35,813 bases of DNA from an uncultured Bacteroidales bacterium (GTDB lineage: Bacteria; Bacteroidota; Bacteroidia; Bacteroidales; WCHB1-69): the NCBI GenBank assembly GCA_946407715.1, contig CAMJPH010000017.1, positions 1-35,813 of the forward strand, written 5' to 3'. Under the pieces are notes generated by a model. That model made no database searches. It was not told the DNA's origin and saw only the letters and a list, made by a program, of their open reading frames with translations. Each line of letters begins with the position of its first letter. The first letter of the stretch is position 1. The position numbers were made by a program, and so were the translations under genes. Positions 1-7,588 of the stretch are shown here, in pieces.

Positions 1-27
1 AATATCTCCGACATCCCCGACCGATAA
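1..27 (+). CDS. possible C-terminal tail of an upstream gene
   Basis: The first nine codons of the window are open in frame 1 and end with TAA at 25-27, reading NISDIPDR. This could be the tail of a gene that starts before the window. Too little is present to identify it, and a chance open frame is equally possible. Confidence 0.2.
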   Translation, partial: NISDIPDR

Positions 28-87
28 AATTTACTTTTTAAAGCGGATTCAATAAAATCATTTTTCCTAATGTTTTTGAAAATTATG

Positions 88-95
88 TACTTTTG
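88..95 (+). promoter_or_regulatory. -7 promoter box of serS
   Basis: TACTTTTG matches the Bacteroidota -7 consensus TAnnTTTG and is followed by CCGCC, as at other promoters in this window. It ends 21 bases before the serS ATG, which implies a very short leader. I see no convincing TTTG -33 box at the usual 19-21 base spacing. Confidence 0.6.
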
Positions 96-116
96 CCGCC
101 TTAAATTTTCAAGACG

Positions 117-1388
117 ATGTTACAGATCCAACTTTTAAGAGAAAATCCCCAAGAGGTTATTGACAGACTGAAAATCAAGAATTTCGATGCTACGGAATTG
201 GTGGCAGAGATTCGTGAACTTGATAGCGAAAACCGCAACCTAAAGAAAAAAATCGACGACAACCTGATGGCACAGAACCAGGGTGCGAAGAAAATTGGGC
301 AGCTCTTCAAGGAGGGCAAGCGCGACGAGGCCGAAGCTCTCAAAACCGAGATGGCCACTTTGAAAGAGAGCGAGCGCACCAACCGCGCCAAACTTCAGGA
401 ACAGGAAGAACTGCTGCAGAGCAAGATGGTGCTGCTGCCCAACCTGCCCAACGCCGCCGTCGCGCCGGGCAAAGGCGCGGAGGACAACGAAATCGTCTAT
501 ACCGAAGGCGATGCCTCCAACATGCCGGAGGGTGTGCTCCCGCACTGGGAACTCGTGAAAAAATACGACATCATCGACTTTGAGCTCGGCACCAAGATCA
601 CCGGCGCCGGCTTCCCCGTCTATAAAGGCAAAGGCGCGCGCCTGCAACGCGCCCTCATCGACTTCTTCCTCGACGAGGCCACCGCTGCCGGCTTCGTGGA
701 AATTCAACCGCCCTATATGGTGAATGAGGATTCCGCATACGGTACGGGGCAATTGCCTGACAAAGAGGGACAAATGTACCACTGCCAAGTGGATAACTTC
801 TACCTTATCCCCACCGCTGAGGTGCCCGTCACCAACATCTACCGCGATGTGATTCTCAAAGAAAGCGACTTCCCGTTGAAGAACTGCGCCTACTCCGCCT
901 GCTTCCGCCGCGAGGCTGGTTCCTACGGCAAAGATGTGCGCGGCCTCAACCGTCTGCACCAGTTCGACAAAATCGAGATCGTGACCATCGAGCACCCTGA
1001 CCGCTCTTACGAGACGTTGGAGGAGATGACCAACCACGGCAAACGTCTGCTCAACAAACTCGGCCTGCCCTTCCGCGTGCTGCGTCTTTGTGGCGGCGAC
1101 ATCAGCTTCACCTCCGCTTTGACTTACGACTTGGAGGTCTATTCCAAGGCTCAGCAGAAATGGTTAGAGGTCAGCTCCGTGTCCAATTTCGAATCTTATC
1201 AGGCAAACCGTCTGAAACTGAGATACAAAGATGCTACGGGAAAGACGAAACTCGCGCATACGCTCAACGGCAGTGCCTTGGCTTTGCCGCGTGTGCTCGC
1301 CGCACTGCTCGAAAACAACCAAACCGATAAGGGCATCATCATCCCCGAGGTGCTGCGTCCTTACACCCGTTTCGACATCATTGACTAA
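117..1388 (+). CDS. serS: seryl-tRNA synthetase
   Basis: Charges tRNA-Ser with serine in the cytoplasm (class II aminoacyl-tRNA synthetase). The 423-residue length is normal for the family. The N-terminal ~110 residues are charged and helical, matching the tRNA-binding coiled-coil arm (for example ELDSENRNLKKKIDD). The catalytic domain shows TGTGQLP-like AYGTGQLPDKEGQMY, the IPTAEVPVTN serine-pocket segment, class II motif 2 (FRREAGSYGKDVRGLNRLHQF), and a C-terminal motif 3 region around LNGSALALPRVLAALLENNQ. The ATG at 117 follows a TAnnTTTG promoter by 21 bases and gives the standard MLQIQLLRENP start. The next gene begins 6 bases after the stop, so the two are probably co-transcribed. Confidence 0.97.
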   Translation: MLQIQLLRENPQEVIDRLKIKNFDATELVAEIRELDSENRNLKKKIDDNLMAQNQGAKKIGQLFKEGKRDEAEALKTEMATLKESERTNRAKLQEQEELLQSKMVLLPNLPNAAVAPGKGAEDNEIVYTEGDASNMPEGVLPHWELVKKYDIIDFELGTKITGAGFPVYKGKGARLQRALIDFFLDEATAAGFVEIQPPYMVNEDSAYGTGQLPDKEGQMYHCQVDNFYLIPTAEVPVTNIYRDVILKESDFPLKNCAYSACFRREAGSYGKDVRGLNRLHQFDKIEIVTIEHPDRSYETLEEMTNHGKRLLNKLGLPFRVLRLCGGDISFTSALTYDLEVYSKAQQKWLEVSSVSNFESYQANRLKLRYKDATGKTKLAHTLNGSALALPRVLAALLENNQTDKGIIIPEVLRPYTRFDIID

Positions 1389-1394
1389 CAGCGA

Positions 1395-3263
1395 ATGAAA
1401 AAACTGCTCATCATACTGCTGCTGCTTGTCACCTGCGGCGGTCCCCTGCTGGCGCAACAAAGTCAGGAGGAACAGCTTGCCATGCAGTATTACAAGGATA
1501 AGGAATACGACAAGGCGGTGGAGCTTTTCGAGAAAATCCATGCCAAAAAACCGGATTCCTACATCTACTACTACTATTTTTACTCTCTTTTGGAGCTGGA
1601 ACGCTACGACGATGCGGAGAAGATGCTTAAAAAGCAGGTCAAGGCTTACCCGAATGTGCCGCGCTACAAGGTGGATTTGGGTTTTGTCTATGAACGTTCC
1701 GGTGAGAACGCCAAGGCGGAAAAGCTCTATCAGGAGTGCCTGAAAAACCTTCAGGCGAAGGAAAATGCCGTCAGCGAACTGAACAATGCGTTCATGGCGC
1801 GGGGAAAGTACGACTATGCGGTGGAGACTATCCTCAAAGGCCGGAAATTGCTCAACAACGAGCAATATCTGTCGAAAAACCTCATCAATATCTACAAAAT
1901 CCTGCATCAAAACGACAAACTCCTCGATGAGGTCATTTCGTTGGTTAAGACAGACAATGACAAGTACGAGAAAGACGTGCAAACTGCCATTCAGGATCTT
2001 CTTCTCGACGATGAAGACAACCAGCAATACATGAACATTCGCACGGCTTTGCAGAAGTTTTCGCAAAAAAACCCAACCAACATTCTTTGTATCAAAGAGT
2101 TGTATTGGATAAGCCAACTGCATAAAGATTATGAGGAGGCGTTCACGTTAGCCAAGGCGTTGGACAAGCGGCTGAAGATGGAGGGCATTTTCACTTACGA
2201 ATTGGCCACCGTCGCCGCCGAAAACCACGATTATGCCACCGCCATCGAAGCGTTGAACTATATCATCAAGAAAGGGGAAGAGGCGCACAACTACGTGCAG
2301 GCCAAGATGAAGATATTGGATGTCAAGTACATGCAATTGACTGAATCCTCGCCGGTGAAGATGGTAGATGCGCTTAATTTGGAACAAGACTTCCGGAAGG
2401 CGTTGGAAGAGAACGGCATTCATTCCGGCACTATGGACTGGATCCGCAAATATGCGCACTTGTTAGCTTTCTATGTCAACAAGCCGCAGGAGGCGATGGA
2501 TGTGCTCAACCAGGCGATGGCCGCCACACGCGACAACAAGGAAAAAAACCAGTACAAAATTGACCTCGCCGATGTGCAGCTCTATACCGGTGAAATCTGG
2601 GATGCCTCGCTCAACTACTCGCAAGTGGATAAGGACCTGCCCAACGATGTGCTCGGCAACGAGGCCAAGTTCAAGAACGCCAAACTGTCGTTCTACATTG
2701 GCGAGTTCAACTGGGCGAAGAGCCAGTTGGACGTGCTCGCCGCCGCCACTTCCAAACTTATCGCCAACGACGCCATCTACTCCTCCATGCTCATCACCGA
2801 CAATTTGGAGGAAGAGGAGGAGGGCGACGACTCCGACACCACTGAAACGCTGTTCAGCAATTCGGAAGGCAATCTCGCCCTGAAAATGTACGCCAAGGCC
2901 GAATTCCTGATTTTCCAGAACAAAGACGACGAGGCACTCAAAGTCCTTGACTCCGTGATGATTCTTTCACCGTTCGGGACGCTGGTGGATGACGCCCTGT
3001 ACCAAAAAGCCCTCATTCTCATCAAGCAGAAAAACTATTTCGAGGCGGAGAAACTGCTCAAGCGCGTTGTGGATGATTACGGCGACCAACTTCTCGCCGA
3101 CGACGCCATCTTCCAATTGGCGGAATTGTACGAATACTACCTGAAAGATATCCCGAAGGCCATGGAATACTACCAGAAAATCCTCAAGGATCATAGTGAC
3201 AGTTTGTACGTGGTGCAAGCGCGAAACCGCTATCGGACGTTGCGTGGCGACAATGTGAATTAG
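1395..3263 (+). CDS. exported tetratricopeptide-repeat protein
   Basis: A 622-residue protein with an N-terminal signal peptide (MKKLLIILLLLVTCGGPLLAQ, likely cut after LAQ). The rest is mostly helical hairpins of TPR type: AMQYYKDKEYDKAVELFEKI near residue 29, FVYERSGENAKAEKLYQE near 98, and further units at about 500-610 (YQKALILIKQKNYFEAEKLL, AMEYYQKILKDHSDS). A strongly acidic linker (LEEEEEGDDSDTTE) lies around residues 473-486. TPR arrays are protein-interaction scaffolds, so a periplasmic assembly role is likely, but no partner can be named. It lies 6 bases downstream of serS and probably shares its transcript. The two genes have no obvious functional link. Function unknown. Confidence 0.85.
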   Translation: MKKLLIILLLLVTCGGPLLAQQSQEEQLAMQYYKDKEYDKAVELFEKIHAKKPDSYIYYYYFYSLLELERYDDAEKMLKKQVKAYPNVPRYKVDLGFVYERSGENAKAEKLYQECLKNLQAKENAVSELNNAFMARGKYDYAVETILKGRKLLNNEQYLSKNLINIYKILHQNDKLLDEVISLVKTDNDKYEKDVQTAIQDLLLDDEDNQQYMNIRTALQKFSQKNPTNILCIKELYWISQLHKDYEEAFTLAKALDKRLKMEGIFTYELATVAAENHDYATAIEALNYIIKKGEEAHNYVQAKMKILDVKYMQLTESSPVKMVDALNLEQDFRKALEENGIHSGTMDWIRKYAHLLAFYVNKPQEAMDVLNQAMAATRDNKEKNQYKIDLADVQLYTGEIWDASLNYSQVDKDLPNDVLGNEAKFKNAKLSFYIGEFNWAKSQLDVLAAATSKLIANDAIYSSMLITDNLEEEEEGDDSDTTETLFSNSEGNLALKMYAKAEFLIFQNKDDEALKVLDSVMILSPFGTLVDDALYQKALILIKQKNYFEAEKLLKRVVDDYGDQLLADDAIFQLAELYEYYLKDIPKAMEYYQKILKDHSDSLYVVQARNRYRTLRGDNVN

Positions 3264-3290
3264 AGCCTCGTTTTACAACGAAAAAAAGTG

Positions 3291-3298
3291 TATTTTCG
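3291..3298 (+). promoter_or_regulatory. -7 promoter box of the MATE gene
   Basis: TATTTTCG is one base off TAnnTTTG and sits in the same context (A-run, GTG before it, CGGGC after it) as the other promoters here. It ends 20 bases before the TTG used as the MATE start. That distance is close to those seen in the window and supports this start. Confidence 0.5.
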
Positions 3299-3318
3299 CG
3301 GGCTAAAATTTTAGATGA

Positions 3319-4695
3319 TTGGAAACTATAGACAGAACAAAAGAACTTGAGACGAAACCCATAGGGCATCTGTTGTGGATTTATGCCCTGCCGGCGGTAA
3401 TCAGTCAGATTATCGCCTCCGTTTATAATATTGTGGATAGGATTTTCATCGGAAGGGGAGTTGGCGCATTGGCCATCGCCGGATTGGCGATTACGTTCCC
3501 GCTGATGAACATCATCCACGCTTTCGGGTCGCTCATCGGTGTGGGCTCGGCCGCCCGCATGTCCATCGTTTTGGGCAAGAAAGACAAGGAATGGGCGGAG
3601 AATATTTTAGGCAACAGCCTGATATTCACGTTAATTCTGAGCAGTTTGGTGGTTCTGTTCTGCTATCTTTTCCTTGATCGCATCCTGTTGATGTTCGGTG
3701 CAACAGCGGAAACGGTGGCCTACGCACGCGAGTATATGGTGTACATCCTGCCGGGCATGTTTCTGATTACGGTGGCGTTCAACCTCACCGGCTTGATACG
3801 TGCTTCCGGCTATCCCACCAAAGCCATGCTGATCATGGCTGGCGGTGCCGTCTTCAACATCATCCTTGACCCCATCTTGATCTTCGCTTTGGATATGGGC
3901 ATCAAGGGCGCGGCTATCGCTTCCACCATCTCCATTTTCGCCATGGCATTGGTGTCCGTCTTGCATTTTGTGCAACCCTCTTCGTTTATCCGTTTCAAAG
4001 CACACGCCTGGAAGCTGAAAGGGTACATCTTCAAGAACATCACGCTCATAGGCATGAGCCCGTTTTTGATGAATTTGGCCGCCGCCGGGGTGGTCGGCAT
4101 CCTCAATTCGCAGCTTTTGCGTTATGGCGGTGACTTTGCCGTAGGCACCTATGGTATTTGTAATACATACGGTAACTTTTTGGTTCTCATGATTATAGGA
4201 GTCTGCCAAGGTATGCAGCCTATTGCTGGATACAACTACGGTGCAGGCCACGGTCACCGGCTGAAACACGTGTATGGCCTGACTATGTGGATTTGTGTGG
4301 CCATCGGTTTGTTCGGCAGTGTGGTCTCTTGCATATTCCCAGGGACGATGATGCGCGTTTTCACCACCGAAAGCCATTTGATTGAAATGGGGAAAACCGC
4401 TCTGCGATTCAGCATGGTGATGTTCCCGCTCATCGGCTTCACCATTGTCAACTCCAACTTCTTCCAATCCATCGACAAACCGTGGGTTGCCATCACCACC
4501 AGTCTGTCTCGGCAGGTCATTTTCCTCATCCCCATGAGCATCCTCATTCCCATCCTTTTCATCCATTTTGGCTGGAACGGTCTTAATGGAGTCTGGATCT
4601 CGCTGACCATTTCCGATGTCCTTGGCGCCGTCCTCGCTGCCGTCCTTCTTTTCACTCAACGCCACGTGTTTTCAATTCAGAGCGATGAATTATGA
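3319..4695 (+). CDS. MATE-family multidrug/Na+ exporter
   Basis: A 458-residue inner-membrane protein with about twelve hydrophobic segments in two similar halves, as in MATE drug:cation antiporters. Family hallmarks include ELETKPIGHLLWIYALPAVISQI at the N-terminus, VYNIVDRIFIGRGVGALAIAGL in helix 2 and GICQGMQPIAGYNYGAG-like VCQGMQPIAGYNYGAG in the second half. The start is TTG at 3319. The nearby ATG at 3315 is in another frame, and the TTG gives the N-terminus usual for Bacteroidales relatives. The substrate cannot be read from sequence. The last codons and stop lie in a heptamer repeat shared with the start of tatD, 10 bases downstream, so the two are probably co-transcribed. Confidence 0.9.
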   Translation: METIDRTKELETKPIGHLLWIYALPAVISQIIASVYNIVDRIFIGRGVGALAIAGLAITFPLMNIIHAFGSLIGVGSAARMSIVLGKKDKEWAENILGNSLIFTLILSSLVVLFCYLFLDRILLMFGATAETVAYAREYMVYILPGMFLITVAFNLTGLIRASGYPTKAMLIMAGGAVFNIILDPILIFALDMGIKGAAIASTISIFAMALVSVLHFVQPSSFIRFKAHAWKLKGYIFKNITLIGMSPFLMNLAAAGVVGILNSQLLRYGGDFAVGTYGICNTYGNFLVLMIIGVCQGMQPIAGYNYGAGHGHRLKHVYGLTMWICVAIGLFGSVVSCIFPGTMMRVFTTESHLIEMGKTALRFSMVMFPLIGFTIVNSNFFQSIDKPWVAITTSLSRQVIFLIPMSILIPILFIHFGWNGLNGVWISLTISDVLGAVLAAVLLFTQRHVFSIQSDEL

Positions 4696-4713
4696 ATTGT
4701 GAATTATGAATTA
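4686..4713 (+). repeat. TGAATTA heptamer array spanning a gene junction
   Basis: Four tandem heptamers (TGAATTA, TGAATTG, TGAATTA, TGAATTA). The second supplies the TGA stop of the MATE gene (4693-4695), and the third/fourth junction supplies the ATG of tatD (4706-4708). Because the unit is 7 bases, a gain or loss of units would change the spacing and relative frame of the two genes. Confidence 0.8.
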
Positions 4714-5488
4714 TTACATCGACACTCATGCGCACCTGTACCGTGAATACTACCCTGAAGATCTGCAGGGAGTGATTCAGCGTGCAGTGGATGCGCGCGT
4801 GGAGCGGGTGCTACTCGCCTGCGTGGATGCGCAGACTCCGCCGATGATCGCCGAAGCGGTCGAGATGTTTCCGGAGAATATCTTCGGGCTCATCGGACTG
4901 CATCCTTCCGATGTGCGGGAGAATTATGAGGAGGTGCTGGCAGAGTTGGAAACGCATATCGGCGACCACAACATTGTCGGCATCGGGGAAATAGGGCTGG
5001 ACTTTTACCACGACCGGGATTTCGAAAAGGAGCAGCTGATCGTTTTCCGGAAGCAGTTAGACTGGGCGAGAGACCGCAAGATGCCTCTTTCGCTGCACAT
5101 CCGTAACGGCTACAGCGAGGCTATCCCGATTTTGAACGAATACCCGATAGGGTCTTTGCGCGGCGTCCTTCACTGCTTCTCTGGCGGCATCCAGGAGGCG
5201 GAATGGGCGGCGAAGCACGGTTTCGTCATCGGCATCGGTGGCATCGTGACGTTCAAGAACAGCAAGTTGCAGGAGTTGATTCCGAAAATCGGGTTGGACC
5301 ACATCGTGTTGGAAACGGATGCGCCCTACCTCGCACCGACCCCGCACCGCGGTACCCCCAACGAGAGCAGCTACATCCCGCTCATCGCCCAGAAAATCGC
5401 CGAAATCATGGAAGTTCCCGTGAAAGAGGTGATGGAGCGGACAACGGAGAACGCGCTGCGAATTTTCTTTGACGATGAAAGACGATGA
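4706..5488 (+). CDS. tatD: TatD-family metal-dependent DNase
   Basis: A 260-residue TIM-barrel amidohydrolase-fold protein of normal TatD length. Metal-site motifs are DTHAHL (residues 6-11), GIGEIGLDFYHD (about 90-101), LSLHIRNG in the middle, LHCFSGG and ETDAPYLAP near the C-terminus. Family members are Mg2+-dependent 3'-5' exonucleases/DNases linked to DNA repair and degradation, and some act as D-aminoacyl-tRNA deacylases. The start ATG at 4706 gives MNYYIDTHAHL and lies inside a TGAATTA repeat. The final residues DDERR and the stop are encoded by a GACGATGAAA repeat, so the extreme C-terminus is probably repeat-derived and not essential. Confidence 0.93.
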   Translation: MNYYIDTHAHLYREYYPEDLQGVIQRAVDARVERVLLACVDAQTPPMIAEAVEMFPENIFGLIGLHPSDVRENYEEVLAELETHIGDHNIVGIGEIGLDFYHDRDFEKEQLIVFRKQLDWARDRKMPLSLHIRNGYSEAIPILNEYPIGSLRGVLHCFSGGIQEAEWAAKHGFVIGIGGIVTFKNSKLQELIPKIGLDHIVLETDAPYLAPTPHRGTPNESSYIPLIAQKIAEIMEVPVKEVMERTTENALRIFFDDERR

Positions 5489-5512
5489 AAGACGATGAGG
5501 CGATGAAACGAT
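5471..5512 (+). repeat. GACGATGAAA tandem repeat at the tatD 3' end
   Basis: Two exact copies of GACGATGAAA are followed by GACGATGAGG and degenerate CGATGAAA units. The array encodes the last five residues of TatD and supplies its TGA (5486-5488). The reverse-complement theme (TTCATCG units) occurs at 21576-21604 between purA and the next gene. Confidence 0.8.
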
Positions 5513-5545
5513 GAAAAACGATAATTAGAAAATATATTCAAAAAA

Positions 5546-5606
5546 GGGCTGTAAGCCCGACCTATGTCAACCCAGGGTGAACGCAGTGAGCCCTGGAATA
5601 AAAAAG
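5546..5606 (+). repeat. REP-like intergenic palindromic repeat, copy A
   Basis: A small hairpin (GGGCT-gta-AGCCC) is followed by a second imperfect one with arms CCAGGG/CCCTGG around GAACGCAGTG. The core TGAACGCAGTGAGCCCTGG at 5578-5596 is repeated exactly at 14341-14359, and both copies run into ATAAAAA. It lies between tatD and the next gene. I see no coding potential. Confidence 0.75.
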
Positions 5607-5613
5607 AAAAAAT

Positions 5614-6168
5614 ATGAAAAAACTATTAACCACAATCGTAATGCTCGCCCTGACAGTCGGGGCGATAATGGCGCAGCCGAAAGCCATCGGTGCCCGTGCG
5701 GGCTACAATTTCGAAGTATCCTATCAGCATGCATTCCGTTCAGGAGGAATGTTGGAAGCTGATGCCGGACTTTCCCCGTTCATCACCTCAACGGGAGTCA
5801 TGATTACCGAGGACGGCGAGCGATTAGTGCAACGCTACCGCTACGGACGCGCCCAGCTTACACTCGTCTATGATTGGCTGATGAACATCAAGTCGGATTT
5901 TTATTGGTACATCGGACTTGCCGCCGGCGTGAGCTGGGGTTACGGTGAATTTTTCGAGCTACCCCATTATGACAAAAACGGGAAGTTAGTGGAATTCAGA
6001 CGTTTGGGTCTCCCTGCGGGTGCGCAAATCGGCTTGGAGTACGATTTCAAATTCCCGTTGAACCTCAGCGTGGATTGGCGTCCGATGATAAACCTGTTTG
6101 GCCTGCGTCAGGGTGACCTGACCTCCAACCTGCTCAATGTCGCCCTCGGCGTCCGCTACCGCTTCTAA
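5614..6168 (+). CDS. small outer-membrane beta-barrel-like protein
   Basis: A 184-residue exported protein. MKKLLTTIVMLALTVGAIMAQ is a clear signal peptide. The mature part alternates polar and hydrophobic residues with aromatic ends (GARAGYNFEVSYQHAF, LTLVYDWLMNI, FYWYIGLAAGVSWGYGEF, AQIGLEYDFKFPLNLSVDWRP) and ends in LLNVALGVRYRF. The terminal aromatic residue and strand pattern fit a small beta-barrel recognised by the BAM machinery. The sequence resembles the many small Bacteroidales porin-like or OmpX-sized proteins, but no specific role can be assigned. It is flanked on both sides by REP-like repeats and may be its own transcription unit. Confidence 0.75.
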   Translation: MKKLLTTIVMLALTVGAIMAQPKAIGARAGYNFEVSYQHAFRSGGMLEADAGLSPFITSTGVMITEDGERLVQRYRYGRAQLTLVYDWLMNIKSDFYWYIGLAAGVSWGYGEFFELPHYDKNGKLVEFRRLGLPAGAQIGLEYDFKFPLNLSVDWRPMINLFGLRQGDLTSNLLNVALGVRYRF

Positions 6169-6198
6169 TGAATTATGAATAGACATATTCCTTAAGCA

Positions 6199-6263
6199 GC
6201 CTCGAAGAGGCAAAACACACGAAGTGCAATTAACCCCATACAAGCAAAGCGCAGTGTGGGGTT
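6199..6263 (+). repeat. REP-like intergenic palindromic repeat, copy C (divergent)
   Basis: This has the same layout as the repeats at 5546 and 14309. A tight hairpin (GCCTC-gaa-GAGGC, 6199-6211) is followed by a longer one with arms AACCCCATAC (6232-6241) and GTGTGGGGTT (6254-6263), ten pairs with one G-T, closing an AAGC-AAAGCGCA loop. The stem sequence differs from copies A and B, while the GAAGTGC/AAAGCGCA style is retained. Confidence 0.65.
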
Positions 6264-6314
6264 CACCAATCACCAATTACCAATCACTATTCACTAATCA
6301 CTAGTCACTAATCA
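6264..6314 (+). repeat. degenerate CAATCAC/CTAATCA tandem array
   Basis: Imperfect 7-8 base units of the type CACCAAT, CACTAAT and CACTAGT run from the end of the REP-like element to just before the oxidoreductase start. No promoter box is visible inside. It looks like non-coding simple-sequence filler. Confidence 0.7.
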
Positions 6315-6322
6315 CAAAAAAA

Positions 6323-7561
6323 ATGATCGAATCCCCCATTTTCACGCCCTGTCAGATTGGGCCAATAACATTGAGAAACAGAACCATCCGTTCTGCTGCA
6401 TTTGAGAACATGGCGGTCAAGAACGCACCGTCGGAAGCATTGTTCAACTATCACACGGCGGTGGCCCGTGGCGGCATCGGCATGACCACCGTGGCCTACG
6501 CATCGGTGAGCCGCAGCGGACTCTCCTTCGAGGGTCAGCTTTGGCTGCGCGAGGAGATAATTCCGGAGCTGAAAAAGTTGACCGATGCCATCCACGCGGA
6601 AGGCGCGAAAGCCTCCATCCAGATCGGGCATTGTGGCAATATGACCCATAGAGCCACTTGCGGCTGCAAGCCACTCTCCCCGTCAGGCCGTTTCAACCTC
6701 TATTCCCCGACTTTCACCCGCAAGATGACCATCAAGGACATCGACGAGATTGTGGAGGATTTCGGAAAGGCGGTCGATTTGTGTCGCCGCGCCGGCTTCG
6801 ACTGCATCGAAGTTCACGCCGGTCATGGCTATCTCATCAGCCAGTTCATCTCGCCCTACACCAATCACCGCAATGACGAATACGGCGGATCTCTCGAAAA
6901 CCGAATGCGTTTCATGCGCCGCGTCATCACCCGCGTGATGGAGGAAGCTAAGGACGATATGGCCATCGTCGTGAAAACCAATATGTTCGATGGTTTCCGT
7001 TCCGGTATGCAGGAGGATGAATGCATCAAGGTCGCCCAGGAGCTTGAACATCTTGGCGTACACGCATTGGTGCTCACCGCCGGCTTTGTCAGCAAAGCCC
7101 CGATGCACGTGATGCGCGGTGCCATGCCCTTGAAAACCCTCGCTTACTACATGGACGCAAAGAAGTTCTGGTGGCTGAAAATCGGCCTGCATCTCGGTGG
7201 CCGTCTCGTCATCCCCACCGTGCCTTACAAAGATGCCTATTTCTATGATACGGCCATGAAATTCCGCCAGGCGGTCAAGTTGCCGCTGATTTACGTAGGC
7301 GGCATGGTCGATAAAGACAATATGGAGAAAGTGCTCAACTCCGGCTTCGTGGCTTTCCAGATGGCCCGCGCCCTTGTCCACGACACCGACTTTGTGAACA
7401 AGCTGCACTCCGGCGAAGTGACCCGCAGCGGCTGCAAACACTCCAACTACTGCATCGGCAGAATGTACACTTTGGAGATGAAATGCCATCAGTGTATGGC
7501 GGAGGGACTTCCCGACAAGTTGCAGCGGGAAATCGACAAGGCGGAGAAACGCTGGAATTAA
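6323..7561 (+). CDS. NADH:flavin oxidoreductase (Old Yellow Enzyme family)
   Basis: A 412-residue FMN-dependent TIM-barrel oxidoreductase. Hallmarks are the N-terminal IFTPCQIGPITLRNRTIRSA, GHCGNMTHR (about residues 102-110), the catalytic/substrate motif EVHAGHGYLISQFISP (about 170-185), and YGGSLENRMRF. Family members reduce activated C=C bonds with NAD(P)H. C-terminal cysteines (SGCKHSNYCIGRM, MKCHQCMAEG) resemble the 4Fe-4S ligand region of 2,4-dienoyl-CoA-reductase-type members, but the spacing is loose and the FAD/NAD domain of those larger enzymes is absent. The substrate is unknown. The YfhO-type gene begins 27 bases downstream and may share the transcript. Confidence 0.88.
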   Translation: MIESPIFTPCQIGPITLRNRTIRSAAFENMAVKNAPSEALFNYHTAVARGGIGMTTVAYASVSRSGLSFEGQLWLREEIIPELKKLTDAIHAEGAKASIQIGHCGNMTHRATCGCKPLSPSGRFNLYSPTFTRKMTIKDIDEIVEDFGKAVDLCRRAGFDCIEVHAGHGYLISQFISPYTNHRNDEYGGSLENRMRFMRRVITRVMEEAKDDMAIVVKTNMFDGFRSGMQEDECIKVAQELEHLGVHALVLTAGFVSKAPMHVMRGAMPLKTLAYYMDAKKFWWLKIGLHLGGRLVIPTVPYKDAYFYDTAMKFRQAVKLPLIYVGGMVDKDNMEKVLNSGFVAFQMARALVHDTDFVNKLHSGEVTRSGCKHSNYCIGRMYTLEMKCHQCMAEGLPDKLQREIDKAEKRWN

Positions 7562-7588
7562 AACATTGGGAATATAAAAACAGACATT

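Noticed and set aside
240..1037. Long open frame on the - strand opposite serS, and similar ones opposite MATE (3631-4665), oxidoreductase (6683-7489), dnaJ (16510-17433) and purA (20988-21497)
   Set aside because: They are antisense to clearly conserved genes, have low-complexity or His/Val-rich translations without family features, and no promoter. They are shadows of coding bias.
4686..6314. CRISPR array in the repeat-rich spacers
   Set aside because: The units are 7-10 bases with no unique spacers. No cas gene is present.
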